A stretch of DNA of 64,000 nt from Verrucomicrobiia bacterium (GCA_026125285.1 JAHCLO010000019.1:1-64000), one strand, 5' to 3'. Positions 24,489-34,097 are shown, numbered from the stretch's first letter. The notes: generated from the sequence alone by a model not told the origin. Translations and numbers: made by a program.

Positions 24489-25370
24489 TTAAACTGATTG
24501 GCCGGACTTCCGGCCGGTCCATTTCTCCGGGGTGAATTTCAGCAGGTCATCAATACTTACGAGGAAAGTGCTGATTGCCGTCCGCCGTTTACGCTTCAAA
24601 TCCGCCCCAAGTCTTCGCACCGCAACGGTCGGCAATTCCGTTTGTTCCACCGCCTGGGCCACACCGGCCAGCAGGACTTCGAGGTCTTGAATGTCTCCCA
24701 TCAACGTCTGAAAGTCCTGCATGCGGCGCAGGCGTTTGTTGGTCAGGCGCGGAAACAAAGGTTGCAGCAATTCGCTCAGGTAACGGAAGCGTTTGAAGGC
24801 CACGCGCAGGCGGTGAATTGTCTCCGTATCGCGCCGATCTACCTGCCGGCGCAACTCCAACACGGAGGCGAAGACTTCCCGCAGTGCCGTGGCGGCGACA
24901 TTCGCTCCACCCCGAGCAGCCGCACGGGCGGTTTTGCGTAATTCCTTCTCGATGGCTTTCAGCCGGCGTTCGAGGCGCACCGGTTTCATCCGCCGGATGA
25001 CCCGCCGCAGTTCCTCGGTCAACCGTTGCTCGCGCTGTTGCAGCCCGGATTCCAACGCCCGCGCCTCCGGAAAATCGGCCCAGCGCGGTTTCAACAGCAG
25101 TAACTGCACATGCGTGTCGCGCAACTCGTCAAACGCGTCCAGCCGTTCGTTATACACCCGGCGGAGCTTCTTCAACGAGTCGCCGATGCCCAAGGCGCGA
25201 AACAAATCCAGCAGCGCCAACATCCGGCGCGTTTCGATCCGCAGCTCATGAACGGAATCCTCCGAGAACCTGGCCTGGCACCGTGCCAGGCGACGGCGGT
25301 ATCGCCGGCGCATCCCGCGCAGGCTCGCGGCCAGATGCGCGGCGAGGAGGGCGGGAAGCGGTGGATTCAT
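24489..25370 (-). CDS. CHAD domain protein (polyphosphate binding)
   Basis: The 293-residue, Arg/Lys-rich, all-helical protein has the CHAD pattern of conserved His and basic residues: SVHELRIETRRMLALLDLF (HxxRxxxRR-like) near residue 40 and TIHRLRVAFKRFRYLSELL near 195. CHAD domains bind polyphosphate through this basic surface and are often encoded beside ppk. Here the gene starts eight bases after the ppk1 stop. It probably binds polyphosphate granules or chains made by the PPK1 encoded upstream. Confidence 0.92.
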   Translation of the reverse strand: MNPPLPALLAAHLAASLRGMRRRYRRRLARCQARFSEDSVHELRIETRRMLALLDLFRALGIGDSLKKLRRVYNERLDAFDELRDTHVQLLLLKPRWADFPEARALESGLQQREQRLTEELRRVIRRMKPVRLERRLKAIEKELRKTARAAARGGANVAATALREVFASVLELRRQVDRRDTETIHRLRVAFKRFRYLSELLQPLFPRLTNKRLRRMQDFQTLMGDIQDLEVLLAGVAQAVEQTELPTVAVRRLGADLKRKRRTAISTFLVSIDDLLKFTPEKWTGRKSGQSV

Positions 25371-25378
25371 GCGTGCCG

Positions 25379-27517
25379 TCAGAATGGGCGTCGGGCCAGC
25401 TTCACTTCCGGGTACTTGCGTTTGGCCCGGCGGGATCTGCCTGGAGTTGGGACGCCGTTTCGCGCCCGGGCGATGAATTCATCTTGACTGTGGCGTGCCT
25501 GGCTTGGACGGGGTGGCGACAATAGGTGATAAGTCCCATCGGTTTGCAGGCTTCGGGCGCGCGTGTTGTCCGCCAGGGGAAGGGCCAGCAGTTCGGCCAC
25601 CACCCGTTCACGCAGGTTACCGTCTTCGATGGGAAACACGGTTTCGATGCGGCGAAAAAAGTTTCGCGGCATCCAGTCGGCGCTGCCCAGGAACACCTCT
25701 GGCTGGCAGGCACTCTCGAAATAGAAGATCCGACTGTGCTCCAGAAAGCGGCCCACGATGCTGCGCACGGTGATGTTATCGCTCACACCCTTCACCCCGG
25801 GCCGCAGGCAACATATCCCGCGCACGATCAGATCAATCCTCACTCCGCCCTGCGAGGCCCGGTACAGCGACTCGATCATCGCGCGGTCCACCAGTGAATT
25901 CATCTTGGCCACAATGCGCGCCGGAAATCCCGCGGCCGCATGGCTGATCTCCCGCTCGATCAGGGCCGTCAGGCGCTGATGCAGATCAAACGGTGCAACC
26001 AACAACCGCTGCATCGGCCGGAATTGGCAGATACCCGTCAGCAGATTGAACAGGCTGGTCACGTCCTCGCCAAACTCCGGCTGGCACGTTAGCAACCCGA
26101 CGTCGGTGTACAGCCGGGCGGTGGCCGGATTGTAATTGCCCGTCCCCAGATGCACGTAGCGGCGGATTTGATCTTCGTCGCGCCGCACCACCAGCGTGGC
26201 TTTCGCGTGGATCTTGTAGCCCACCAAACCGTAAACGACGTGAACGCCGGATTCCTCCATCTGCCGGGCCCACTGGATGTTGTTGGCCTCGTCGAATCGC
26301 GCCCGCAACTCGACCACCGCCGTGACCTGCTTGCCATTCTTCACGGCTTCCATCAGGGCGCCGATGATGCGCGTGTCGCCGCCGGTGCGATAGAGCGTTT
26401 GCTTGATGGCGAGCACGTGGGGATCTTGCGCGGCCTGCTGTAAAAAGTTCAGCACGCTCTCGAAACTCTCGTACGGGTGATGCAGCAGAATGTCCCGCTC
26501 CCGGATGGCCTCGAACAAATCCGGCTTTTGACGGAGTGAAACTGCCACGCTCGCGAGGAAAGGGGGGAAGCGCAGTTCGGGTGAGTGATCCCCCTCGCAC
26601 AGCATCATCAGCCGCACGGGATTGAGCGGGCCGTCAATGATGTACAGGTCCTCCTCGGTCAGATGCAGGCGTTGCAGGAGATCGGTTCGCACTTCGGTGG
26701 GACAATTGCGTTCCACTTCGAGCCGCACCGCATCACCGCGCCGGCGGCGTTGCAGTTCGTTTTCCACCGCCGCCAGCAGGTTTGCCACTTCCTCCTCGTC
26801 AATATACAGCTCGCTGTTGCGGGTGACGCGAAAGAGCCAATGGCCAAGGATTTTGGTCCCAGGAAAAAGCTCCTTTAGGAAGTGGCCAATCACCCGGCCA
26901 AGAAAGACATAGTCCTGACGGCCATCCTGGCGGGGCAGGCGGACCAGGCGGGGCAGGGAGCGCGGCACCTGCACGACCGCGAGCCGGTGCGCCCCGCGAT
27001 CCCCTGGTTGCGCGGCAACTTTCACGATCAGGTTCAGCGAACGGTTCAGCAGTTGCGGAAACGGATGCGCCGGGTCAATCGCCAGCGGCGTGAGCACCGG
27101 CAGTACTTCCGACGCATAATACTTTTCAAGCCACTTGCGATCCCCGGCATCAAGTTCGTCCACCTCCAGAAAGCGAAAGCCGTTCGCCCTTAGGTCGGGT
27201 ACCAACTGCCGGCGCCAGCAATCGTACTGGTCGCGCACCAGGCGGCGCACCCGTTTGGTAATCGCGCGAAAGATTTCCGTGGAGGTCAGCCCGTCCACAC
27301 TGCGCGTAACGACATCCGATTCGATCTGCTGCTTGATCCCCGCCACGCGAACCTCGAAGAATTCGTCAAGATTCGAACTGACGATACAGAAAAACTTGAG
27401 CCGCTCCAGCAGCGGATTCTCCGGGGTCATCGCTTCGTCGAGCACCCGCTGGTTGAATTCCAGCCAGCTCAATTCACGATTAATGAAATGCTGCGGCTTG
27501 TATCGGGTTTCGTTCAC
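25379..27517 (-). CDS. ppk1: Polyphosphate kinase 1
   Basis: 712 residues from GTG 27517. This start is preferred because the typical PPK1 N-terminus (YKPQHFINRELSWLEFNQRV) begins right there, and the longer frame would overlap the squalene-synthase-like gene. Motifs include FPQLLNRSLN, KQTLYRTGGDT, KNGKQVTAVVELRARFDE, and GYKIHAKATLVVRR with His437, equivalent to the autophosphorylated His435 of the E. coli enzyme. RYVHLGTGNYNP follows. It reversibly polymerises the gamma-phosphate of ATP into polyphosphate. First gene of a tightly spaced ppk1-CHAD-sixA operon. Confidence 0.96.
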   Translation of the reverse strand: MNETRYKPQHFINRELSWLEFNQRVLDEAMTPENPLLERLKFFCIVSSNLDEFFEVRVAGIKQQIESDVVTRSVDGLTSTEIFRAITKRVRRLVRDQYDCWRRQLVPDLRANGFRFLEVDELDAGDRKWLEKYYASEVLPVLTPLAIDPAHPFPQLLNRSLNLIVKVAAQPGDRGAHRLAVVQVPRSLPRLVRLPRQDGRQDYVFLGRVIGHFLKELFPGTKILGHWLFRVTRNSELYIDEEEVANLLAAVENELQRRRRGDAVRLEVERNCPTEVRTDLLQRLHLTEEDLYIIDGPLNPVRLMMLCEGDHSPELRFPPFLASVAVSLRQKPDLFEAIRERDILLHHPYESFESVLNFLQQAAQDPHVLAIKQTLYRTGGDTRIIGALMEAVKNGKQVTAVVELRARFDEANNIQWARQMEESGVHVVYGLVGYKIHAKATLVVRRDEDQIRRYVHLGTGNYNPATARLYTDVGLLTCQPEFGEDVTSLFNLLTGICQFRPMQRLLVAPFDLHQRLTALIEREISHAAAGFPARIVAKMNSLVDRAMIESLYRASQGGVRIDLIVRGICCLRPGVKGVSDNITVRSIVGRFLEHSRIFYFESACQPEVFLGSADWMPRNFFRRIETVFPIEDGNLRERVVAELLALPLADNTRARSLQTDGTYHLLSPPRPSQARHSQDEFIARARNGVPTPGRSRRAKRKYPEVKLARRPF

Positions 27518-27623
27518 GGCGACAGCCAAGATAGCCGAATCCGCTCTGGACAGGCAACCGGGTTCGGAAAGTGACGTTTGTGTGACGGACGAGGCACAGG
27601 TGTTAATGGTTTGCGCCACGGCG

Positions 27624-28646
27624 TTACTCCGGTCTTGGCGGCGCAGCGAGCTGACTGGCCTCGAACAGGCGCTGCCAGGCGGAAGGCCAGGCATAACAGA
27701 TTACCGATTGCACAACCACGCGTCGCACCTCGCGGCGGCTGATCTTTACACGGCGCTCCGGGACGAGGATTCTCTCAACGCGCAGACGTTGGAGAGTTTT
27801 CATCCCGATCAGAATTGGCCAGGCGCACGCCAGGCGCACGCGCATCTGGCCGCGGGGCACCGTGTCCGTGTAGGCCCAACCGACCGCCAGATGATCCGCG
27901 GCCAGGTCCAAGTAACGATTGTAGAGCGGACGTAACTCCTCTTCGCATTCGGTCTGTAGCAAATCCCCCGCCTGCATTCCGGCTGCCAATAGCCTGTCCG
28001 CCGGCAGGTAACAGCGGCCTTTCCGCAAGTCCGCTGGTAAATCCCGAAGAATGTTGACCAGTTGCAGCCCTTTGCCAAACCGAACGGCACCGGCCAGAAA
28101 CGCCTGATCATCCAGACTGGCATCGGGAAATAGGTGCGCGCGGCACATCCTCGTCCAGAACTCCCCAACACATCCCGCGACGCGATAGGTGTAATCGTCC
28201 AATTCCGCTTCGTTCCGCAGCGCAAAAACGTTTCCCGCTGACGCGTCGGCGAACCGCTGCAAGTCCAATTCCTGTCCGCTGGTAATGGTGTCCAGCACCT
28301 GTTGAAGCAGGGGGAGGTCCTTGCGGGTTGAACGACCCAACAGCGCGAGGCTTTCCTCGACTCGCTCCAGCAAGGCGCGCTCCGCGGGCGATCCCTGCGA
28401 CTGCGCCAGAGCGCCGAAGCTTAAAGGCGTGCGGCTGGTCCCCAATATCCGCCCGCGCAACTGCTGGAGCGCGGCCAGCCGCGCCGTCACGGGAATGATC
28501 TCCGTATCCGCGATGGTGTCCGTCGTGCGGGCGAGCAGGTAAGCGAAACCCATTTGCGGACGCACAGCGCCGGGGAGGACGCGCAAGGTGAGGTAAAACG
28601 ATCGTGAAGTCTCCCTCAACAGATCATTCAAGCTGGGCGGCGACAT
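27624..28646 (-). CDS. Squalene/phytoene synthase family protein
   Basis: The 340-residue protein has the trans-isoprenyl-diphosphate synthase head-to-head motifs. SRSFYLTLRVLPGAVRPQMG lies near the N-terminus. The first Asp-rich region is DTIAD (TTDTIADTE, about residues 42-50), and the second is VNILRDLPADLRKGRCYLP. YRVAGCVGEFWT lies between. It should condense two C15 (or C20) prenyl diphosphates; the long C-terminus (to QLAAPPRPE) and hydrophobic VVQSVICYAWPSAW segment favour the squalene-synthase type. No hopanoid hpn partner genes are in this window. It starts three bases after the thioesterase stop, indicating an operon. Confidence 0.9.
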   Translation of the reverse strand: MSPPSLNDLLRETSRSFYLTLRVLPGAVRPQMGFAYLLARTTDTIADTEIIPVTARLAALQQLRGRILGTSRTPLSFGALAQSQGSPAERALLERVEESLALLGRSTRKDLPLLQQVLDTITSGQELDLQRFADASAGNVFALRNEAELDDYTYRVAGCVGEFWTRMCRAHLFPDASLDDQAFLAGAVRFGKGLQLVNILRDLPADLRKGRCYLPADRLLAAGMQAGDLLQTECEEELRPLYNRYLDLAADHLAVGWAYTDTVPRGQMRVRLACAWPILIGMKTLQRLRVERILVPERRVKISRREVRRVVVQSVICYAWPSAWQRLFEASQLAAPPRPE

Positions 28647-28649
28647 GGT

Positions 28650-29045
28650 TCAGCCTGCCTTGCTCTGCACGCGCCGGGCGAAACCGCCCACCGTCACCAC
28701 CGCGCGCCGGTGAACGCCACGCAGAATCAACTCCCGGTCATCCCGAGCTTCGATTTGAAAATCCACGAACCGGCGCGACGCGCCAATCACCCGGGCCGTG
28801 GCCGTGACCGTTGCCCCCAGCGGGGTCGGGGCGAAATGCCGTAATTCAAGCTCCACCCCCACGCTGCGCTCGTCAGTTTCGAGAAACGGCGCGATGGCCT
28901 GGCGCGCCGTGCGTTCGAGGATGCCAACGAGATTCGGCGTGCTCAATACCGCCGGCATCCCGTCCGTGGCGAACTCGATGCAATGCCGGCTCTCCACGAC
29001 GAACTTCGTCTCGCCCGTGGTGCCGATCTTGGGAGTCATTTTCAT
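28650..29045 (-). CDS. Hotdog-fold thioesterase
   Basis: The 131-residue protein matches small thioesterases of the FlK (fluoroacetyl-CoA thioesterase-like) type: VLSTPNLVGILERTARQAI, then SVGVELELRHFAPTPLGATVTATARV, the latter being the characteristic hotdog strand. The physiological substrate is unknown. It is the first gene of the minus-strand set leading into the squalene/phytoene synthase. Confidence 0.85.
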   Translation of the reverse strand: MKMTPKIGTTGETKFVVESRHCIEFATDGMPAVLSTPNLVGILERTARQAIAPFLETDERSVGVELELRHFAPTPLGATVTATARVIGASRRFVDFQIEARDDRELILRGVHRRAVVTVGGFARRVQSKAG

Positions 29046-29164
29046 AATCTGGCCGGCTTCAGACTAACAATGTATTTGCCCGCCGCCAGCCAAAGTCGCC
29101 TTGAGTAAACTCAGCGTCTGAAAGTGGCGGGCGAAGTAGGTTGCCTGAATGAGCTTCCCATGGC

Positions 29165-29240
29165 TGGTACCCCCACCCTGAATTGAACAGGGATCAACGG
29201 TTTAGGAAACCGCCGCTCTATCCATTTGAGCTATGGGGGC
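29165..29240 (-). tRNA. tRNA-Arg (CCU anticodon)
   Basis: 76 nt including encoded CCA. The acceptor stem is GCCCCCA/TGGGGGT with discriminator A. The D arm has AGCTCAAATGGATAGAGC, the anticodon loop is TTCCTAA with anticodon CCT, and the T arm is CCCTG-TTCAATT-CAGGG. The first acceptor pair is G-U. Confidence 0.95.
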
Positions 29241-29539
29241 AGGTGGTGTAGCCAGCGCGACCCGTGCGGATGTCAAGCGCAACCATTGCTTTCGCTTCAG
29301 CCGTTCAGCCCAATTCTGCCAAGGTCGCGAGTGCAATTCGCGCAACGACTCACCATGGACTTACTATGCCTGCCGCGAAGGTCACGGCAAGCTGTTTCAC
29401 CACTTGCTCACCCCTAACTTCAGCCTGTCAGCCGCCGCCGCGCTGGTTAGCGCTGGAAATGTCCTCCGCCAGCCCTTGCGTCCGCGGCGGCGTTGAGGCA
29501 GCTTTGCGTTGGCGAGTGGTCGCGAACACTGTTTTGGCA

Positions 29540-30019
29540 ATGAAGATCGCATGGCTTCAACCGTGGTTTCGCCGCAGGCGCGAAGATCGGACGCCCACGC
29601 TGGCGGCGGCGATCAGCCGGTTGCCTTTCACCCGATGGCACCGGCCGGGGACGAACTGCCCCCCGGTGCTGGCGGAATCGCCGCGTTTTGACGGACAGGA
29701 TATTCCCATTCAGCGCTTCACGCTTTCACTGGCGCATCATCTCGACGTGAGTCAGGCCGCCCAGTATTTGATGCAGCACTTGGATTGCGACTCCTGGCAT
29801 GTGGAATGTCGTCACGAGCATCAAGCGGTCGCTCAATTGACGCGCAACGGAGCCGCCCGCTACGGCGTTTCTTTTGACTGCACGCCTCCCGTCGAGAAGG
29901 CGGTCTATCACGGCAGCCGGACTTGGGCGCTGACCATCATTCCCTTGCATGGCCGAGACAATATTCCGAGTCACCAACTGGCGGAGATCAAGGCCGGACT
30001 GGCTGCATTGCACGACTGA
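29540..30019 (+). CDS. Hypothetical protein
   Basis: 159 residues from ATG 29540; an upstream extension in the same frame (from 29264) is low-quality sequence and overlaps the space next to the tRNA. There is no signal peptide or membrane helix. The C-terminal two thirds (FTLSLAHHLDVSQAAQYLMQ; GVSFDCTPPVEKAVYHGSRT; WALTIIPLHGRDNIP) look like a folded small domain. No family was recognised. It faces the convergent gene at 30104. Confidence 0.5.
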   Translation: MKIAWLQPWFRRRREDRTPTLAAAISRLPFTRWHRPGTNCPPVLAESPRFDGQDIPIQRFTLSLAHHLDVSQAAQYLMQHLDCDSWHVECRHEHQAVAQLTRNGAARYGVSFDCTPPVEKAVYHGSRTWALTIIPLHGRDNIPSHQLAEIKAGLAALHD

Positions 30020-30103
30020 CGTGATTTTGTGGCGGCGGAGAGCGGCGGAGAGCTGCGGGCGGTAGGCAGGCCACTGGAAGCGCGAGAAATTCTAGTTGTG
30101 CTC

Positions 30104-31126
30104 TCAATCCTCCCCAAGTTCTGGCGAGTCAACCACGTGCCTTTTCGCAAGCTCATCAAGCGAGAGCCGGAACATCCGGTTGGTCGCCCCCAGGTCTTCT
30201 GGCAGGAACAAAATCTCGTCGCCTGAAATCGCCATTCCCTCTTGCGCAAACTGCAAGCCGTCATGCAAGGGCAGCTTCATCGTCCGTTGCTGGAAACCGG
30301 CCTCAAGGAAATTCGTGAAGCACAGCACGCGGCTTTCGGTTAACGCCTGCGGCAAACCGGGAGATCGGTAGAGGCCGGAGGCACAAAGCTGGCCACCAAT
30401 CAGTTTCCAATCTTGCACGGCCACGCCTGCGCGCGGTGCGGAACCAGCTTGCACGCCGAGTTCCCGCAGCCGGAGTTCCGGAGCGGTCAAGATCTGCTGC
30501 AACTGACCCTCGAGATTCCACACATAGACTTTTTCGGTATCCCAATTGGCGCCCAACAACCATCCGCGTTCCACTGAAACAGCCAGAGCGCCGATATGGT
30601 CATCCACGGAAAACTCAAGCTCTGGTTTGAGGGATCGGCCGGCGGTCAGGGCTTCCAAGCGATATGCGCGAAGGAGGCTGCGACCGTTCCGTCGGCTTTC
30701 CGCGAGCGGAATCCAGAGCCGCGTCCCGTCCGATTGCAGTCCGCCTGGATGATCGAGAGCGGTAAGCCCGCCTTGGGCGTCGAGGGGCGTGATGTCCCAG
30801 ACGTCCCACTTCCTGGCGGTCAAGTCAGTTCGCAACAACAAGGCGCGCTTGGGCACAACGTCCTCCCGGCGAGCGGTGACGAAGTACTTGCCTTCCACAA
30901 TTTCCAAGCCTTGCGTATGCGCGCTGGCAGGTTGACCCTGGATTCGGAGCGGTGGTAGCGGCACTTCTTCGACTGCCAACTCCGCCGCCGGAGGTTCAAC
31001 ATATCCACCAACAAGCGCAGCCAGCGCCACGATCGGGAGGCGTTTCCAAATCGGCGCCCAGCCTGCACACCGCAAGCCTTGCAGGCCGCCACAAACCAGT
31101 TCTCGGGTTGAATTCACTTGCGGCAT
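30104..31126 (-). CDS. Secreted beta-propeller-like hypothetical protein
   Basis: About 340 residues from ATG 31126 with a hydrophobic export segment (LPIVALAALVGGYV). The body is repetitive in a propeller-like way: FVTARREDVVPKRALLLRTD, LTALDHPGGLQSDGTRLWIP, IGALAVSVERGWLLGANWDT, and EGMAISGDEILFLPEDLG. This resembles SMP-30/NHL-type or DUF6454-like folds, but no catalytic residues were identified. Divergent from the TauE/SafE gene. Confidence 0.7.
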   Translation of the reverse strand: MPQVNSTRELVCGGLQGLRCAGWAPIWKRLPIVALAALVGGYVEPPAAELAVEEVPLPPLRIQGQPASAHTQGLEIVEGKYFVTARREDVVPKRALLLRTDLTARKWDVWDITPLDAQGGLTALDHPGGLQSDGTRLWIPLAESRRNGRSLLRAYRLEALTAGRSLKPELEFSVDDHIGALAVSVERGWLLGANWDTEKVYVWNLEGQLQQILTAPELRLRELGVQAGSAPRAGVAVQDWKLIGGQLCASGLYRSPGLPQALTESRVLCFTNFLEAGFQQRTMKLPLHDGLQFAQEGMAISGDEILFLPEDLGATNRMFRLSLDELAKRHVVDSPELGED

Positions 31127-31261
31127 GGTAAAGATGCGCCGCGGTGCCACAACCCTCAGTTTAAGATGGATTGCCGAAGTCGAGCAGACTGCCGGCGAAT
31201 TAGTTGAGCCATCGCTTTTGCCTCGCTTTCCGGCACGGCTCCGCCTACACGAGTGCGGGAG

Positions 31262-32059
31262 ATGGAGTGGCCGGCGCTTTTACTGGCTGGATTCGCGGTG
31301 CTGTTTATCGGCGTCGCGAAGGCCGGCTTTGGCGGCGGACTGGGCATGCTGGTCACGCCGCTGTGTGTGCTCGCTTTCGGGCCAAAAACCGCCATCGGGG
31401 TCCTGCTGCCGTTGTTGTGTGCCGGCGACGTGTTTTCCCTCTACCACTATTGGCGACGGTGGCGTGCGGAGAACCTCAAGTATCTTCTGCCAGGGGTGGC
31501 GGTTGGTGTCGTCATCGGCGTGCAACTCATCGGCCAGTTCTCGCCGCGCCAGCTCAATCTGGCCATCGGCCTGATCGCCGTGCTGTTCGTGATCTTCCAA
31601 GTCATCCAAGATCGTATTTTCCGGGCGGAAGGTGCGTTCGCTCCGAATCATCGCATCGGGGTGCCGTGCGGCATCGGCATGGGCATTACCTCCACTTTTG
31701 CCCACGGCGCCGGGCCGGTGGCGGCGATGTTCCTGATCCCCCAACGCTTGCCCAAGGAAGTCTTCGTGGGCACCAGCGTGCTGGTCTTCACCTTCGTGAA
31801 CTGGATCAAGCTTCCGTTCTTCTGTGTGGATCGTTCGCTGGTGAACCTTCCGGTGTTCGCCGCGGAGCCGTTGATCACTCCGGCCACCCTCCTGACGAGC
31901 GCGAAGTTCTTTCCGTTGGTGCCGCTCGGGGTCTGGCTGGGTGTGTGGCTGAACCGTCGCTTTTCCGAAACCGCCTTTGTGAACTTGATCTACGCGATCC
32001 TCTTTATCACTGGCCTGCAATTGATCTGCAACTTTGACCTGGCCTCACCGTTCCGCTGA
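31262..32059 (+). CDS. TauE/SafE family permease
   Basis: About 265 residues from ATG 31262 (GTG 31253 is an alternative). The protein has seven to eight membrane helices and family motifs: GVAKAGFGGGLGMLVTPLCV near the start, its repeat CGIGMGITSTFAHGAGPVAA in the second half, and VGTSVLVFTFVNWIKLP. TauE/SafE proteins export sulfite, sulfoacetate or related anions, or act as small-anion transporters. No sulfur-metabolism gene is adjacent, so substrate is unknown. Confidence 0.92.
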   Translation: MEWPALLLAGFAVLFIGVAKAGFGGGLGMLVTPLCVLAFGPKTAIGVLLPLLCAGDVFSLYHYWRRWRAENLKYLLPGVAVGVVIGVQLIGQFSPRQLNLAIGLIAVLFVIFQVIQDRIFRAEGAFAPNHRIGVPCGIGMGITSTFAHGAGPVAAMFLIPQRLPKEVFVGTSVLVFTFVNWIKLPFFCVDRSLVNLPVFAAEPLITPATLLTSAKFFPLVPLGVWLGVWLNRRFSETAFVNLIYAILFITGLQLICNFDLASPFR

Positions 32060-32249
32060 CCAATCACCGGCAGGGCTGTGACCCTTGCGCCACCGGTCAA
32101 CCTGCGTTCCGTTCCCACCTGGGGCCTTGCCGCGACGCACACGAATAAAACCAACCACAGGAACCAGCAACCCAACCACGCCCGGGCGAGTGGCATGCCG
32201 AAACATTTGTAAGTCACCCGACCGTACTTTAGCCTGCATCAGGCTACCG

Positions 32250-32870
32250 ATGAGTGTGAAAGTTAAAATTTGCGGCCTCACCAATGCCGCTGATGCCTTG
32301 GGCGCCGCGGAGGCTGGCGCGGACTTGTTGGGCTTTGTGTTCTATGAACGAAGCCCGCGCCATGCCCCCATAGCGGTGGCGGCTGCGATCGCGCGCCAGG
32401 TGCCGGCTTCCGTCGCGAAAGTGGGCGTGTTCGTGGATGCGCCCGAGGAACTGGTCAGGCGGGCCATCAGTGAATGTGGCTTGAGTGTGCTTCAGTTTCA
32501 CGGCAACGAGACGCCGGAGTTCTGCATCCAGTTTGGCGTGATGAGCATGAAAGCGCTTCGCGTTCGGGACGCTGCTTCGCTGGATGTTCTGCCGGCCTAT
32601 CACACGGATGCGTGGCTGCTGGATGCCTACAGTGCCGGCCAGCTTGGCGGCACGGGGGAAACCTTCAACTGGGAACTGGCCATCGCGGCGCGGAAGCTTG
32701 GCCGACCAATCTTCCTCGCAGGGGGCCTGATCCCGGAGAACGTTGCCGATGCGGTGCGCAGAGTGCAACCCTTTGGCGTGGATGTCTCCAGCGGGGTCGA
32801 ATCGGCGCCGGGCCGCAAAGACCTGGGAAAAGTGCGCGCCTTCATCACGGCCGCCAAACAAGCCGGCTGA
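32250..32870 (+). CDS. trpF: Phosphoribosylanthranilate isomerase
   Basis: The 206-residue TIM-barrel enzyme starts VKVKICGLTNAADALGAAEA with the catalytic-type Cys in KICGLT. GADLLGFVFYERSPRH, VGVFVD, LQFHGNE, LDAYSAGQLGGTGETFNW with the catalytic Asp, and LAGGLIPENV and GVDVSSGVESAPGRKD phosphate-binding loops follow. It catalyses the Amadori rearrangement in tryptophan synthesis. trpB lies 1.2 kb downstream on the same strand, separated by a methyltransferase gene. The three genes have short gaps and may form an operon. Confidence 0.96.
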   Translation: MSVKVKICGLTNAADALGAAEAGADLLGFVFYERSPRHAPIAVAAAIARQVPASVAKVGVFVDAPEELVRRAISECGLSVLQFHGNETPEFCIQFGVMSMKALRVRDAASLDVLPAYHTDAWLLDAYSAGQLGGTGETFNWELAIAARKLGRPIFLAGGLIPENVADAVRRVQPFGVDVSSGVESAPGRKDLGKVRAFITAAKQAG

Positions 32871-32900
32871 TTCCGCCCGCCCGAAACCCCTCTGGCTGCG

Positions 32901-34013
32901 ATGAACGACGCGCTCCGACTCGAAAGTGAACAGCTCGTTCGCTCCTGGGCACAGTACGACGCTTCCTTCCTGCGCGATTATCTGGTCGCCGACGTGGAAG
33001 ACCCGCGCCTCAACATCCAGAGCATTCTGTCGCGACACTTTCTGCTGGCCGAATTATTTCCCGGCCGGTTTGCGGAATTGATGCTCCACGAACTGCGCTT
33101 TGCGACCGTGATGAACTGGTTGAACAGACACGCCGTCGGCTCGGAGGAGCGTGGTGCGATTCTGCATGCGTTGCGACACCGCGCCGACAACGCCGAGGGC
33201 CAACCCATCCCACATTTTGTCACCCAAACATTTGCCGCGCTGCCCGCAAACCCCGCCGGATTCTTCATTCCCAACTACCTCGCACACTATCTTGGCGAGG
33301 AATCTCGTGAGTCGCAGATGATGTCGGTGGATGAGGATCCCTCAGAGAATTCGCTGCATGAGCCTCCGGATCGTGCGCCGAGCAGTGAGGCAGACATGCA
33401 GCCTACAAGTTGGTTACGCCACAATCAGCCTCGCCGGGAGGAGCGCGACCTGTTTCTTGCTCTCTGGCGCGAGGCGCTGGCTGGTGAATCGCCGCAACCA
33501 GTCTCGGTGCTTGAACCGGCGTGCGGCTCGGCCAATGACTATCGGTTCCTGGTTGCCGGCGGAATCGCGCGCCTGATTGAATACACCGGTTTTGACCTGT
33601 GCGAAAAGAACGTTGCCAACGCCCGGGCCCTGTTTCCCGACGCCCGCTTCGAAACCGGCAATGTCTTTGACATCGCCGCGCCCGACCAATCTTGCGACCT
33701 GTGTTTCACGCACGATCTACTGGAGCATCTCTCGTCGGCAGGATTGGAGCGCGCCGTCCAGGAACTTTGTCGCGTCACGCGCCACGGACTCTGTGTTCAT
33801 TTCTTTCGGATGGATGAGATCGCAGACCACGTTGTGCGTCCCATTGGGGATTACCACGTGAACACTTTGAGTCTGGCGCGAACAGATGCGCTCTTCGTCC
33901 GCCACGGCTTTGCAGTTCAGCCGCTGCATGTCGGATCGTATCTCCGCCAACGCGTTGGGTGTCAGGAGACGCATAATCCCAATGCGTACTCCTTCCTCGC
34001 CTTTCGCCTTTGA
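32901..34013 (+). CDS. SAM-dependent methyltransferase
   Basis: The 370-residue protein has a variable N-terminal half (residues 1-190, helical) and a C-terminal class I methyltransferase domain. Motif I is VSVLEPACGSANDYRFL (about 199-215). The acidic loop is YTGFDLCEKNVANAR, and FTHDLLEHLSSAGLERAVQE is motif IV-like. The N-terminal part (LRDYLVADVEDPRLNIQSIL, SRHFL) resembles no domain I can name. Substrate unknown. It is encoded between trpF and trpB but has no recognisable role in tryptophan synthesis. Confidence 0.8.
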   Translation: MNDALRLESEQLVRSWAQYDASFLRDYLVADVEDPRLNIQSILSRHFLLAELFPGRFAELMLHELRFATVMNWLNRHAVGSEERGAILHALRHRADNAEGQPIPHFVTQTFAALPANPAGFFIPNYLAHYLGEESRESQMMSVDEDPSENSLHEPPDRAPSSEADMQPTSWLRHNQPRREERDLFLALWREALAGESPQPVSVLEPACGSANDYRFLVAGGIARLIEYTGFDLCEKNVANARALFPDARFETGNVFDIAAPDQSCDLCFTHDLLEHLSSAGLERAVQELCRVTRHGLCVHFFRMDEIADHVVRPIGDYHVNTLSLARTDALFVRHGFAVQPLHVGSYLRQRVGCQETHNPNAYSFLAFRL

Positions 34014-34097
34014 TCTCATCAGCCAGGCGGCGCTTTCCTGATTTGGCTTTCACTTTCCCGCTTTCTCCGCGCAGTCATTTCAACTACTTTTGCCTCC

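Noticed and set aside
27518-27694. Longer N-terminus of PPK1
   Set aside because: It overlaps the squalene/phytoene synthase gene and precedes the usual family start; residues look non-native.
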